From Isosphaera sp. (lineage in GTDB: Bacteria > Planctomycetota > Planctomycetia > Gemmatales > Gemmataceae): 50,368 bases of DNA. The stretch covers positions 1 through 50,368 of the forward strand of contig PNKH01000055.1 in assembly GCA_013822345.1 (NCBI GenBank), in the 5' to 3' direction. The translations under genes were made by a program, and so were the position numbers. Shown one piece after another: positions 16,240-23,166 of this stretch (positions within the stretch are counted from its first letter, which is position 1; every line of letters starts with the position of its first letter). The notes below the pieces were generated by a model. The model was not told the origin of the DNA, made no database searches, and saw nothing but the letters and a program-made list of their open reading frames with translations.

Positions 16240-16243
16240 TCAA
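16216..16243 (-). promoter_or_regulatory. Promoter for the nine-gene pectin operon, overlapping the same palindrome
   Basis: On the minus strand TTGAAT (16243-16238) and TAGGAT (16221-16216) are separated by 16 bases. This pair mirrors the plus-strand promoter across the palindrome centre, so a dimer bound there would cover both. The operon's first ATG is at 16184, a leader of about 25 bases. Beyond the 24 perfect bases the symmetry continues for six more pairs with a single-base bulge. Confidence 0.7.
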
Positions 16244-16299
16244 GAAGACTTTCGACCCGATTCCACGTTTCTCATCGGTCCCCCATTCCGGAGCCGTCG

Positions 16300-16980
16300 A
16301 TGGCCGCCCGTCCGCCCGCCCGGTCCGAAGCGAGCGCCCCGGCCCGCGGGCTGCTCAAGGACCAGGCCTACGACCGGATCAAGCAGCGGCTCCTCAGCGA
16401 CGAGTACCCGCCGGGGACGTTCCTGTCCGAGCGGCAGCTGGCCGAGGGGCTCGGGATGAGCAAGACGCCGGTGAAGGCGGCCCTGGAGCGGCTGGAGGCG
16501 GAGGGGTTCATCGCCGTCTCGCCGCAGCAGGGGATCGTGGTCCGCGAGCTGTCCGTCCGGGAGATCGCCGACCAGTACGAGATCCGGGCCGCCCTGGAGT
16601 CGTACGCCCTGCGGACGCTCGCCGGCACCCTGACCGCCGACCAGGTGGCCCGGGTGCGCGAGAACCTCGCCGCCCAGGCCCGGCTCCGGGGGACCGGGGA
16701 CGTGGCCGCCGGGGTCGAGCTGGACGCCGCCTTCCACACCCAGTTCGTCGAGTTCCTCGGCAACCGCGAGATCTCCCGGGCGCTCGGCCGGCTGCGGGAG
16801 AAGATGCGGCAGGTGGTCACCCGGGTGTTTCGGCTGTCCCCGGCCCGGATCGACACCAGCCACGACGAGCACGTGGCGATCGCGGACGCGGTGATCGGCG
16901 GGGACGGCCCGCGGGCCGCGGACCTGGTCGTCCGGCACCTGGAGCTGGGGAAGCAGTTGATCCTGTCGCCGCGCGGCTGA
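16300..16980 (+). CDS. GntR-family (FadR/FCD) transcriptional regulator
   Basis: 226 residues. Residues 20-85 form the GntR winged helix (AYDRIKQRLLSDEYPPGTFL, RQLAEGLGMSKTPVKAALERL), and 90-220 form an all-helical FCD effector domain with the expected metal ligands D142, H146, H191 and H213 (DAAFHTQFVE, SHDEHVAI, VVRHLEL). FCD regulators of this type (ExuR, UxuR, GntR) sense sugar acids. Its position, divergent from the pectin operon with a shared palindromic promoter, points to control of that operon and of itself, with a uronate or its breakdown product as likely inducer. The ATG at 16300 is the first in frame. Confidence 0.9.
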   Translation: MAARPPARSEASAPARGLLKDQAYDRIKQRLLSDEYPPGTFLSERQLAEGLGMSKTPVKAALERLEAEGFIAVSPQQGIVVRELSVREIADQYEIRAALESYALRTLAGTLTADQVARVRENLAAQARLRGTGDVAAGVELDAAFHTQFVEFLGNREISRALGRLREKMRQVVTRVFRLSPARIDTSHDEHVAIADAVIGGDGPRAADLVVRHLELGKQLILSPRG

Positions 16981-16989
16981 CCCGCGGCC

Positions 16990-17080
16990 GGGCCGTGTCC
17001 CGGCGTGGGAGGGCGAGGCTCCCGCCGAGCCGGAGCTGGGCTCGGCGGGAGCCTCGCCCTCCCACGCCGGGGCACGGCCC
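16990..17080. repeat. Long intergenic inverted repeat (family A), 41-base arms
   Basis: Arms 16990-17030 and 17040-17080 match at 40 of 41 positions around a 9-base loop. The core GGGAGGGCGAGGCTCCCGCC is shared with copies at 18373, 23057 and 50283, while the outer part (GGGCCGTG...) is specific to this site. It fills the gap between two convergent genes, so it may act as a two-way terminator, though no T-run follows. Confidence 0.85.
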
Positions 17081-17089
17081 GCGGCCGTG

Positions 17090-18349
17090 CTACTTCTTCG
17101 CGCGGACGCGCTCCAGGACCAGGCCCCACTCGCGCGGGCCGAGCGGCGCCCGGCCGCCGCGGTACTCGGCGGAGACGAGCCGGACCAGGGCGTCGAAGGC
17201 GTCCGGGGTGCCGGTGTCCCGGAGGAACCCCGGGTCGTCCGCGAACGCCCGCTCGACCAGCACCAGCGCCTCGACCGCCTTGTCCTTGGTGGTCGCCCCC
17301 TTCGCGGTGATCTCCGGGCTGCGGGCCTTCAGCCCGAGCCCGAGGGCGGCGACCACCGCGGCCCGGTCCGGGTCGTCCTTCGGCAGCACCGCCGCCACCC
17401 GCGCCAGCGCCCGGAGCATGATGTAGTGGTACGCCGGCCGGGCGTTGTGGCCGTCCGCCCACCGCCCGGCGTGCTGCCCGTCCGGGAGCTGCCCGGGGAT
17501 CACGCCGACCAGCACCTTCTCCTTCGCCGCCGCCCGGTACTTCTCCTCCCCGGTCGCCTCGAACGCGGCCGCCAGGAGGTGCGCGCTGAAGCTGTTGTAG
17601 TTCCAGTTCGTGACCAGCGGGCGGCCGGCGGCCCAGTCCGCGGCCCGCACGGCCGCGGCGAGGTGCTTCTTGTCCTTGGTGACCGCGTACAGCTCGAACA
17701 GGGCCGTCCCGCACTCGCCGTTGTCGAACTGCAGCCCGCCGTCCCCGGTGTCGTCGACCGCCCACCCGTTCCGCACCACCCGGTCGAGCCGGCCGTCCTT
17801 CTCGGCCTGCTTCAGGTAGCGCTCCGCGGCGACGCACGGGGCGGCGGTGCTGACCCCCCGCGCGGCCGGGAACGGGAACCCGCCGGTCCCGGCCCGGTCC
17901 TGGGCCCAGAGCAGGAACTCGGCCGCCGCACCGGCCTGGGCGAGCGCCTTGTCGGCCCCGTCGAGCTTCGCGCGGGCGGCGGCCGCCGCGCCGGCGACGA
18001 CCGCGGCCGGCTCCCGGAGGGCGTGGCCGAGCTTCGTCGGGTCGAGGTCGGTCTTCCACCACCGGACTCGCTCGACGTACGGCACGACCGGGGCGAACGC
18101 CTCCCGCGCCTCGTCGGGGGTGAGCGGCTTGGCGCCGGCCGGGACCGGGGTGTGCTTGTCCGGCACCTCCGGGACCCCGGCCCGGTCTCCGAGGAGCTTC
18201 CGCCCGGCCGCGGCCGCCTCGCGGACGGCCTTCGCGTCCCGCTTCTCCAGCGCCCGGGCGAGGCTCTGCCGGACCGCATCCGGGGTGTCTTGGGCCGGCG
18301 CCCCGGACGGGCCGGCGGCGAGCGCGAGGGTGGCGACCAGGTACTTCAC
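17090..18349 (-). CDS. Secreted protein of unknown function, probable alpha/alpha-toroid fold
   Basis: 419 residues from the GTG at 18349, chosen because GGAGG lies five bases upstream and a signal peptide follows (KYLVATLALAAGPSGAPAQ). The mature protein is Ala-rich and helical, with repeated helix pairs such as GTALFELYAVTKDKKHLAAAVRAADWAAG and HLLAAAFEATGEEKYRAAA, the look of (alpha/alpha) barrels found in lyases and glycosidases. AEFLLWAQDRAGTGGFPF resembles a segment of PL10-type pectate lyases, but the catalytic residues could not be placed, so no enzyme is claimed. It is convergent with the GntR gene and lies beside the pectin locus. Confidence 0.65.
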   Translation of the reverse strand: MKYLVATLALAAGPSGAPAQDTPDAVRQSLARALEKRDAKAVREAAAAGRKLLGDRAGVPEVPDKHTPVPAGAKPLTPDEAREAFAPVVPYVERVRWWKTDLDPTKLGHALREPAAVVAGAAAAARAKLDGADKALAQAGAAAEFLLWAQDRAGTGGFPFPAARGVSTAAPCVAAERYLKQAEKDGRLDRVVRNGWAVDDTGDGGLQFDNGECGTALFELYAVTKDKKHLAAAVRAADWAAGRPLVTNWNYNSFSAHLLAAAFEATGEEKYRAAAKEKVLVGVIPGQLPDGQHAGRWADGHNARPAYHYIMLRALARVAAVLPKDDPDRAAVVAALGLGLKARSPEITAKGATTKDKAVEALVLVERAFADDPGFLRDTGTPDAFDALVRLVSAEYRGGRAPLGPREWGLVLERVRAKK

Positions 18350-18372
18350 CGGGGCCTCCGGTTCGGGGTGCT

Positions 18373-18442
18373 CGGTGTGGGAGGGCGAGGCTCCCGCCGA
18401 GCCTTCGCTCCGGCTCGGCGGGAGCCTCGCCCTCCCACACCG
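18373..18442. repeat. Intergenic inverted repeat (family A), 31-bp perfect arms
   Basis: Arms 18373-18403 and 18412-18442 are exact reverse complements with an 8-base loop. The core is shared with the other family A copies; the outer CGGTGT / ACACCG is local. It lies just upstream of the start of the 17090-18349 gene, so here it cannot be that gene's terminator. Confidence 0.85.
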
Positions 18443-18485
18443 GGACGAGACCGTGAAGCCCAGTGTATCGACCGCGGTGTCGGGT

Positions 18486-18544
18486 TTGTGGCACAGGTCT
18501 CCCGACCTGTGAAGGCAACACAGGTCGGGAGACCTGTGCCACAA
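18486..18544. repeat. Intergenic inverted repeat (family B), 26-bp perfect arms
   Basis: Arms 18486-18511 and 18519-18544 are exact reverse complements around a 7-base loop. Each arm is itself near-palindromic (CACAGGTCTCCCGACCTGTG), so the element could also form two small hairpins. It shares the 284-bp divergent gap with the preceding family A copy. Confidence 0.85.
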
Positions 18545-18633
18545 GACCGTAACCTCCACCACCCGCGGGTCCGTAGCATGTCCTCCGCCGCGGCGCGCCG
18601 CACCGGCGCGGCCCGGCGCCGCGGGAACGCACC

Positions 18634-20064
18634 ATGCCCGGGAACACCGTCCGCCGCTCCGCCTGCCTGGCCCTCGCGGTCTTCTGCGCACCAACGGCGG
18701 CCGCCGAGCCGCGCAAGCCGAACCTCGTCGTGATCCTGGCCGACGACCTCGGGTACGGCGACCTCGGCAGCTTCGGGCAGAAGACGGTCCCGACCCCGCG
18801 GCTCGACCGGATGGCCGCCGACGGGATGCGGCTGACGCAGTTCTACGCCGGCGGGGCGACCGGTGCCCCGTCCCGGTGCGTCCTGCTCACCGGCCGGCAC
18901 GGCGGCCGGGCCGCCGTCCGCGGCGACTCGGCCGACCCGGTCTCGATCCCGGCGGACCAGCCGACGGTGGCGTCGGTGCTGAAGAAGGCGGGGTACGCGA
19001 CCGCCTGCGTCGGCCGGTGGGGCGTCGGCACCCCGGCCCGGCTGACCGACCCGAACGACCTCGGGTTCGACCACTTCTTCGGGTGCGTCAACACCTGGCA
19101 CGCCCGCAACCCGTACCCCGAGTTCCTCGTCCGCGACGGCAAGCCGGTCCCGCTGAAGAACGAGGCCGCCGCCGAGTGGAAGAAGTGGCAGGACCCGAAG
19201 TTGTTGGACGGCGGCAAAGGGGTGGCGACGAAGGAGGTGGAGTACGCCCCGAAGTTGCTCGTCGACGACGCCCTCGGGTTCATCCGCGACCACCGGGACA
19301 AGCCGTTCTTCCTGCTGCTGTCGCTGACCACGCCGCGGGCCCACCTCGAAGCCGGCGACAAGGGGATGCGCGCCCCGGACCTGGGCGAGTTCGCGGGGAA
19401 GGACTGGCCGGCGGCCGAGAAGGCGTTCGCCGCGCTGGTCCGGGACCTCGACCGCGACGCCGGCCGGGTGCTCGACCTGCTCGCCGAGCTGAAACTCGAC
19501 CGCGACACGCTGGTGCTGTTCGCCTCCGACAACGGCCCGCACGGCGGCGGCGGGCACCGGGCCGACTTCTTCGCGTCGGCCGGCCGGCTCCGCGGCGGCA
19601 AGGGGACGGTGAACGAGGGCGGGATCCGCGTCCCGGCGGTGGCGTGGTGGCCGGGGACGGTGCCGGCCGGCGCCCGGAACGACCTGCAGTGGTATCTCGG
19701 CGACCTGGCGGCGACCGCGGCGGAGCTGGCCGGAGTCGCGGCCCCGCCGGGGCTGGACAGCGACAGCCTCGTCCCGGCCCTGAAGGGCGGCGAGGAGAAG
19801 GACCAGTGGAGGCGGAAGAGCCCGCTGTACTGGGAGACCTACGAGGGGCCGACGGCCCAGGCGGTGCGGTTCGGGAAGTGGAAGGCGATCCGGTCGCCGA
19901 TGCTCACCGGCGAGGTGGAGCTTTACGACATGTCGAACGACACCGGGGAGAAGAGCGACTACTCGAAGCGCCGCCCGGACCTGACCCGGCACGCGAAGAA
20001 CCTGCTCGACAAGCACCACCAGCCCGACCCGCGGTGGAAGGTGCCGCCCGCGCCGGAGAAGTGA
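18634..20064 (+). CDS. Sulfatase-fold protein with lost catalytic residues (probable pseudoenzyme)
   Basis: 476 residues with signal peptide and an intact S1 sulfatase fold: PNLVVILADDLGYGDLGSFG (D37, D38), TPRLDRMAADG, SDNGPH (D299, N300) and GGIRVPAVAWWPG. The active site is degraded. The formylglycine motif reads T-G-A-P-S-R (residues 76-81), with Gly77 where Cys or Ser must be. The usual GKWHLG reads GRWGVG (R128 for Lys, G130 for His), and the usual T-x-P-H reads TTPRAH (R235 for His). Four catalytic positions are therefore changed while the frame stays open and the metal Asp residues remain. Expected: no sulfate ester hydrolysis; possibly a binding or regulatory role. Confidence 0.85.
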   Translation: MPGNTVRRSACLALAVFCAPTAAAEPRKPNLVVILADDLGYGDLGSFGQKTVPTPRLDRMAADGMRLTQFYAGGATGAPSRCVLLTGRHGGRAAVRGDSADPVSIPADQPTVASVLKKAGYATACVGRWGVGTPARLTDPNDLGFDHFFGCVNTWHARNPYPEFLVRDGKPVPLKNEAAAEWKKWQDPKLLDGGKGVATKEVEYAPKLLVDDALGFIRDHRDKPFFLLLSLTTPRAHLEAGDKGMRAPDLGEFAGKDWPAAEKAFAALVRDLDRDAGRVLDLLAELKLDRDTLVLFASDNGPHGGGGHRADFFASAGRLRGGKGTVNEGGIRVPAVAWWPGTVPAGARNDLQWYLGDLAATAAELAGVAAPPGLDSDSLVPALKGGEEKDQWRRKSPLYWETYEGPTAQAVRFGKWKAIRSPMLTGEVELYDMSNDTGEKSDYSKRRPDLTRHAKNLLDKHHQPDPRWKVPPAPEK

Positions 20065-20074
20065 CCGCGCGGCG

Positions 20075-20126
20075 CCGCCGCTTGCGGCGTTGCGGGCGGT
20101 GCCGCCCGCAACGCCGCAAGCGGCGG
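20075..20126. repeat. Intergenic palindrome (family C), 25-bp perfect arms
   Basis: Arms 20075-20099 and 20102-20126 are exact reverse complements with a 2-base centre. The core CAACGCCGCAAGCGGCGG matches the element at 455-510. It lies between two convergent genes, 10 bases past the stop at 20064. Confidence 0.85.
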
Positions 20127-20174
20127 ACGACACACCGCCCCCGAAACCGCTCGGACCGGCCGACCGCCCCCGCG

Positions 20175-21590
20175 TCACGGGACGGAGTACGCGTCGGTGT
20201 ACGCCCGGTCCGGCGGCGGCAGCCGCGGCCCCTTCCGGTCCGGCAGCGGCTTCCCGGTCTCCCGGTCGAACCCGTCCGGCGTCCGCTCCTTCGGCACCCG
20301 GTCGTCCGTCTCCTTCGCCCACCCGGCGAGCGCCGCCCGCAGCCGCCCCAACTCGGCCGCGTGCCGCGGGTCGGCGGACACGTCGGCCAGCTCGTGCGGG
20401 TCCGCGTCCACGTCGTACAGCTCTTCCCTCGCCAGCGGCTTCGCGAAGCACGCCCGCAGCGGCGGGGTCAGCTTGTCCGCGTCCCGCAGCCGCACCAACT
20501 CGGCGAACGACGGGCTGCGGACGGCGTCGGCCGGCGGGGTGTTCGGCAGGTCCCGGTAGTCGTTCCGGACCAGCTTGAACCGCTCCGACCGGACCGCCCG
20601 GATCCGCGCCTCGTAGTCGTGCCAGTTCCGCTCCGCAAACACGAACTCGCGCACCGCCTTGGTCGGGTCGGCCAGCAGCGGGGCGAAGTCCTTGCCGACG
20701 AACGTCGGCCCCGGCTTCAGCCCGGCCAGCCCGAGCACCGTCGGGGCCAGGTCGACCGAGCTGACCAGCCGGCCGCACACCCCGCCCGCCTTCACCTTCG
20801 CCGGCCACCGGACCACGAACGGGGTCCGCACCCCGCTGTCGTACACCGTCGTCTTGCACCGCGGGAACGGCCGGCCGTTGTCGCTCAGGAACACCACCAC
20901 GGTGTCGTCCGCCACCTTCTGCCGGTCAAGCTCGTCGAGCACCTCGCCGAGGTGGGCGTCGAGCCGGGCGATCTCGTCGTAGTACGCGGCGAGGTCGGCC
21001 CGGACCGCCGGGGGGTCCGGCAGGTACGGCGGGACGACCGCGTCGGCCGGGGCGTGCGGCTTCGCCACCGCCCCCGGCTCGTACGGCCGGTGCGGGTCGG
21101 TCGCGGCCAGCCAGACGAAGAACGGCTTGTCCTTCGGCCGGCCGCGGAGGAGCGGCACCCACCCCTCGTTCCCGCCCTTCCCGCCGCCCTCCTCGACGAC
21201 GTCGAACTGCTTCTTCGCCGCCGCCCCGAGGTGCCACTTCCCGGCGGCGGCGGTCCAGTAGCCGGCCTTGCGGAGCGGGGTGCTCACCATCACCTGGTCG
21301 GCCGGGAGCGGCCAGTGGAGCTGCTCCGCCCCGGTCTGGTGCGGGTACCGGCCGGTCAAGATGCTGGCCCGGCTCGGGCTGCACGAACTGCACGTCAGGA
21401 ACGCCCGGTCGAACCGCACCCCGTCCCGGGCCAGCCGGTCCAGGTTCGGGGTGCGGACCTTCGGGTGGCCGTACGCCCCGCAGTCCTCGGCCGCCATGTC
21501 GTCGGCGATGACCACGACCACGTTCGGCGGGGCGGCGGCCGCCGGGGCGGCGAGGGCCAGGGCGAGGGCGGCGGGCAGCGCGCGGGTCAT
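20175..21590 (-). CDS. Secreted sulfatase (heparan N-sulfatase/SGSH-like subgroup)
   Basis: 471 residues with signal peptide. The formylglycine motif is complete (SSCSPSRASILTG, C70), as are the metal-binding DD (30-31), GKWHLG (K118, H120), DPHRPY and SDNG. The sequence around IADDMAAEDCGAYGHP and GVRFDRAFLTCSSCSPSR resembles N-sulfoglucosamine sulfohydrolase-type enzymes, so glucosamine N- or O-sulfate is a possible target. It is the last of five minus-strand sulfatase genes, 7 bases after the previous stop. It needs formylglycine formation by an enzyme not found in the window. Confidence 0.88.
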   Translation of the reverse strand: MTRALPAALALALAAPAAAAPPNVVVVIADDMAAEDCGAYGHPKVRTPNLDRLARDGVRFDRAFLTCSSCSPSRASILTGRYPHQTGAEQLHWPLPADQVMVSTPLRKAGYWTAAAGKWHLGAAAKKQFDVVEEGGGKGGNEGWVPLLRGRPKDKPFFVWLAATDPHRPYEPGAVAKPHAPADAVVPPYLPDPPAVRADLAAYYDEIARLDAHLGEVLDELDRQKVADDTVVVFLSDNGRPFPRCKTTVYDSGVRTPFVVRWPAKVKAGGVCGRLVSSVDLAPTVLGLAGLKPGPTFVGKDFAPLLADPTKAVREFVFAERNWHDYEARIRAVRSERFKLVRNDYRDLPNTPPADAVRSPSFAELVRLRDADKLTPPLRACFAKPLAREELYDVDADPHELADVSADPRHAAELGRLRAALAGWAKETDDRVPKERTPDGFDRETGKPLPDRKGPRLPPPDRAYTDAYSVP

Positions 21591-21597
21591 CGGGGCG

Positions 21598-23010
21598 TCA
21601 CTCCTTCTTGGGCGCGGGGGCCTTCGGCCACGGGTAGGCGTCGGACCCGGCGTCCGGGTCGGACGGCCCCTTCGGCAGGGTCGCCTGCCAGGCGAGCGCC
21701 TGCTTCGCCAGCTTCTCCACCACCTCCGGGTGGCGGTCGGCGACGTTCCGCAGCTCCCCGGAGTCGGCCGGGATGTCGTACAACTCGACCCGGCTCCGGT
21801 CCGGGTTCAGCAGGAGCTTCCACTTCCCGTCCCGGACCGACACCGTCGGGCTGACGTTCGAGACGTGCCCCATGATCCGGAACCGCCACTCCCAGAACAG
21901 CGGCTTCGTCCGCGGCCCCGGCTTCCCGGCCAGCACCGCCGACCGGTCCTCGCCGTCGGGGGTGTACCCGGCCGGGAGGTCGACCCCGGCGAGCTTGCAC
22001 ACCGACGGGAGGAAGTCGGCCCCGCTCACGACCGACCCGTCGTCCACCCGCCCGGCCGGGGTCCCCTTCGGCCAGCGGACGAGGAACGGCACCCGGACGC
22101 CGCCCTCGTACAGGCTCCGCTTCCGGCCGCGGAACGGGCCGGGGCTGCCGACCCCGCTGTGCCCGGCGTTCTTGATGAAGATCTCCTCCGGCCCGTTGTC
22201 CGAGGAGAACACCACCAGGGTGTTGTCCGCCACCCCGAGGTCGTCGAGCGCCTTCATCAGCCGGCCGACCTGGGTGTCGAGGTCGGTGACCGAGGCGTAG
22301 AAGACCGGGCGGGCGCCGGCGTGCGGGAAGTCCTTCCCGCCGGGGGCGAACTGGTCGTACTGTTTCAGCTGCTCCGGGGTCGGGTTCAGGGTGGCGTGCG
22401 GGACGAGCATCCAGAGCTGGAGGTAGAACGGCTTCCCCTTGTTCGCCTCGACGAACTTGATCCCCTCGTCGACGAACAGGGTGCTCGACTTCGCCCGGAA
22501 GTACGGGTCGTCGTCCGGGCTCTCCCTCCAGGTGGCGTCGGCGGCGTTGACGCTCTTGACCAGGTCGAACCCGTACTCGCGCGGGTGCGGGGCGTCTTTC
22601 CCGCTGCCGAGGTGCCACTTCCCGACGTGGGCGGTGGCGTACCCGGCGGACTTCAACAGCCGCGGCAGGGTGACGGCATTCGGGTCGAGCCAGTCGGGCA
22701 TCGCCCGGGCCTTGTTCTGGTCCGGGGTGGCGAGGTGGCCGTGGAGGGCGTGCCGGCCGGGGAACTGGCCGGTCAGGAACCCGCACCGGCTCGGGGAGCA
22801 GACCGACCCGGTGACGTAGAAGTGGGTGAACAGCGTGCCCTGCCCGGCGAGCCGGTCCAGGTTCGGGGTCTTGACGAACTTGTTCCCGTAGCACCCGAGG
22901 TCGCCCCACCCGAGGTCGTCGGCCAGGATGAACACGACGTTCGGCTTGTCGGCGGCCGCCGCCGGGGCGGCCAGGGCGAGGGCCGCGAGGGCGGGGAGGA
23001 GTCGGGGCAC
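21598..23010 (-). CDS. Secreted arylsulfatase A-type sulfatase
   Basis: 470 residues from the GTG at 23010. A GTG three codons upstream (23019) is in frame, but the GAGG site overlaps it and is correctly spaced for the second. The signal peptide is [19 protein letters not shown]. Motifs are complete: ILADDLGWGDLGCYG, VCSPSRCGFLTG (C71), VGKWHLG (K131, H133), and SSDNGPEEIFIKNAGHSG. The C-terminus carries the usual DGKWKLLLNPDRSRVELYDIPAD sandwich and ends in a charged Lys/Glu tail. Close in pattern to ARSA/GALNS-like enzymes, with substrate unknown. Followed by another sulfatase after 7 bases and separated from the previous one by a long palindrome. Confidence 0.88.
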   Translation of the reverse strand: MPRLLPALAALALAAPAAAADKPNVVFILADDLGWGDLGCYGNKFVKTPNLDRLAGQGTLFTHFYVTGSVCSPSRCGFLTGQFPGRHALHGHLATPDQNKARAMPDWLDPNAVTLPRLLKSAGYATAHVGKWHLGSGKDAPHPREYGFDLVKSVNAADATWRESPDDDPYFRAKSSTLFVDEGIKFVEANKGKPFYLQLWMLVPHATLNPTPEQLKQYDQFAPGGKDFPHAGARPVFYASVTDLDTQVGRLMKALDDLGVADNTLVVFSSDNGPEEIFIKNAGHSGVGSPGPFRGRKRSLYEGGVRVPFLVRWPKGTPAGRVDDGSVVSGADFLPSVCKLAGVDLPAGYTPDGEDRSAVLAGKPGPRTKPLFWEWRFRIMGHVSNVSPTVSVRDGKWKLLLNPDRSRVELYDIPADSGELRNVADRHPEVVEKLAKQALAWQATLPKGPSDPDAGSDAYPWPKAPAPKKE

Positions 23011-23035
23011 GGGGATCACCTCGGGGTGCGGGACC

Positions 23036-23056
23036 GGGCCGCCACGGAGGGCAGCC
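23036..23056. repeat. Half copy of palindrome family E
   Basis: GGGCCGCCACGGAGGGCAGCC differs at one base from the outer part of the left arm of the 34090-34153 palindrome. Here only one arm is present, directly abutting the family A element. Confidence 0.55.
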
Positions 23057-23164
23057 GTTCCGAACGGGGTGGGGAGGGCGAGGCTCCCGCCGAGCCGGAG
23101 GTCGGCCCCCCGAAGAAGGCGGGCGGCTCGGCGGGAGCCTCGCCCTCCCCACCCCGTTCGGAAC
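23057..23164. repeat. Long intergenic inverted repeat (family A), 40-bp perfect arms
   Basis: Arms 23057-23096 and 23125-23164 are exact reverse complements; the loop is 28 bases. The core GGGAGGGCGAGGCTCCCGCC is shared with three other copies, but the outer GTTCCGAACGGGGTG occurs in mirrored form only here. It lies between two co-directional sulfatase genes and could stop or attenuate transcription inside the cluster. Confidence 0.88.
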
Positions 23165-23166
23165 CG

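Noticed and set aside
16240-16938. Open frame antisense to the GntR regulator
   Set aside because: Low-complexity Gly/Pro/Arg translation; the plus-strand regulator accounts for the region.
16990-17080. Insertion sequence or transposon end
   Set aside because: No transposase gene and no target duplication; the flanks are mirrored instead of directly repeated.
17005-17310. Short frames running through the family A palindrome
   Set aside because: Both strands of the inverted repeat give similar short peptide runs, as any palindrome of this composition would; there is no ribosome-binding site and no domain.
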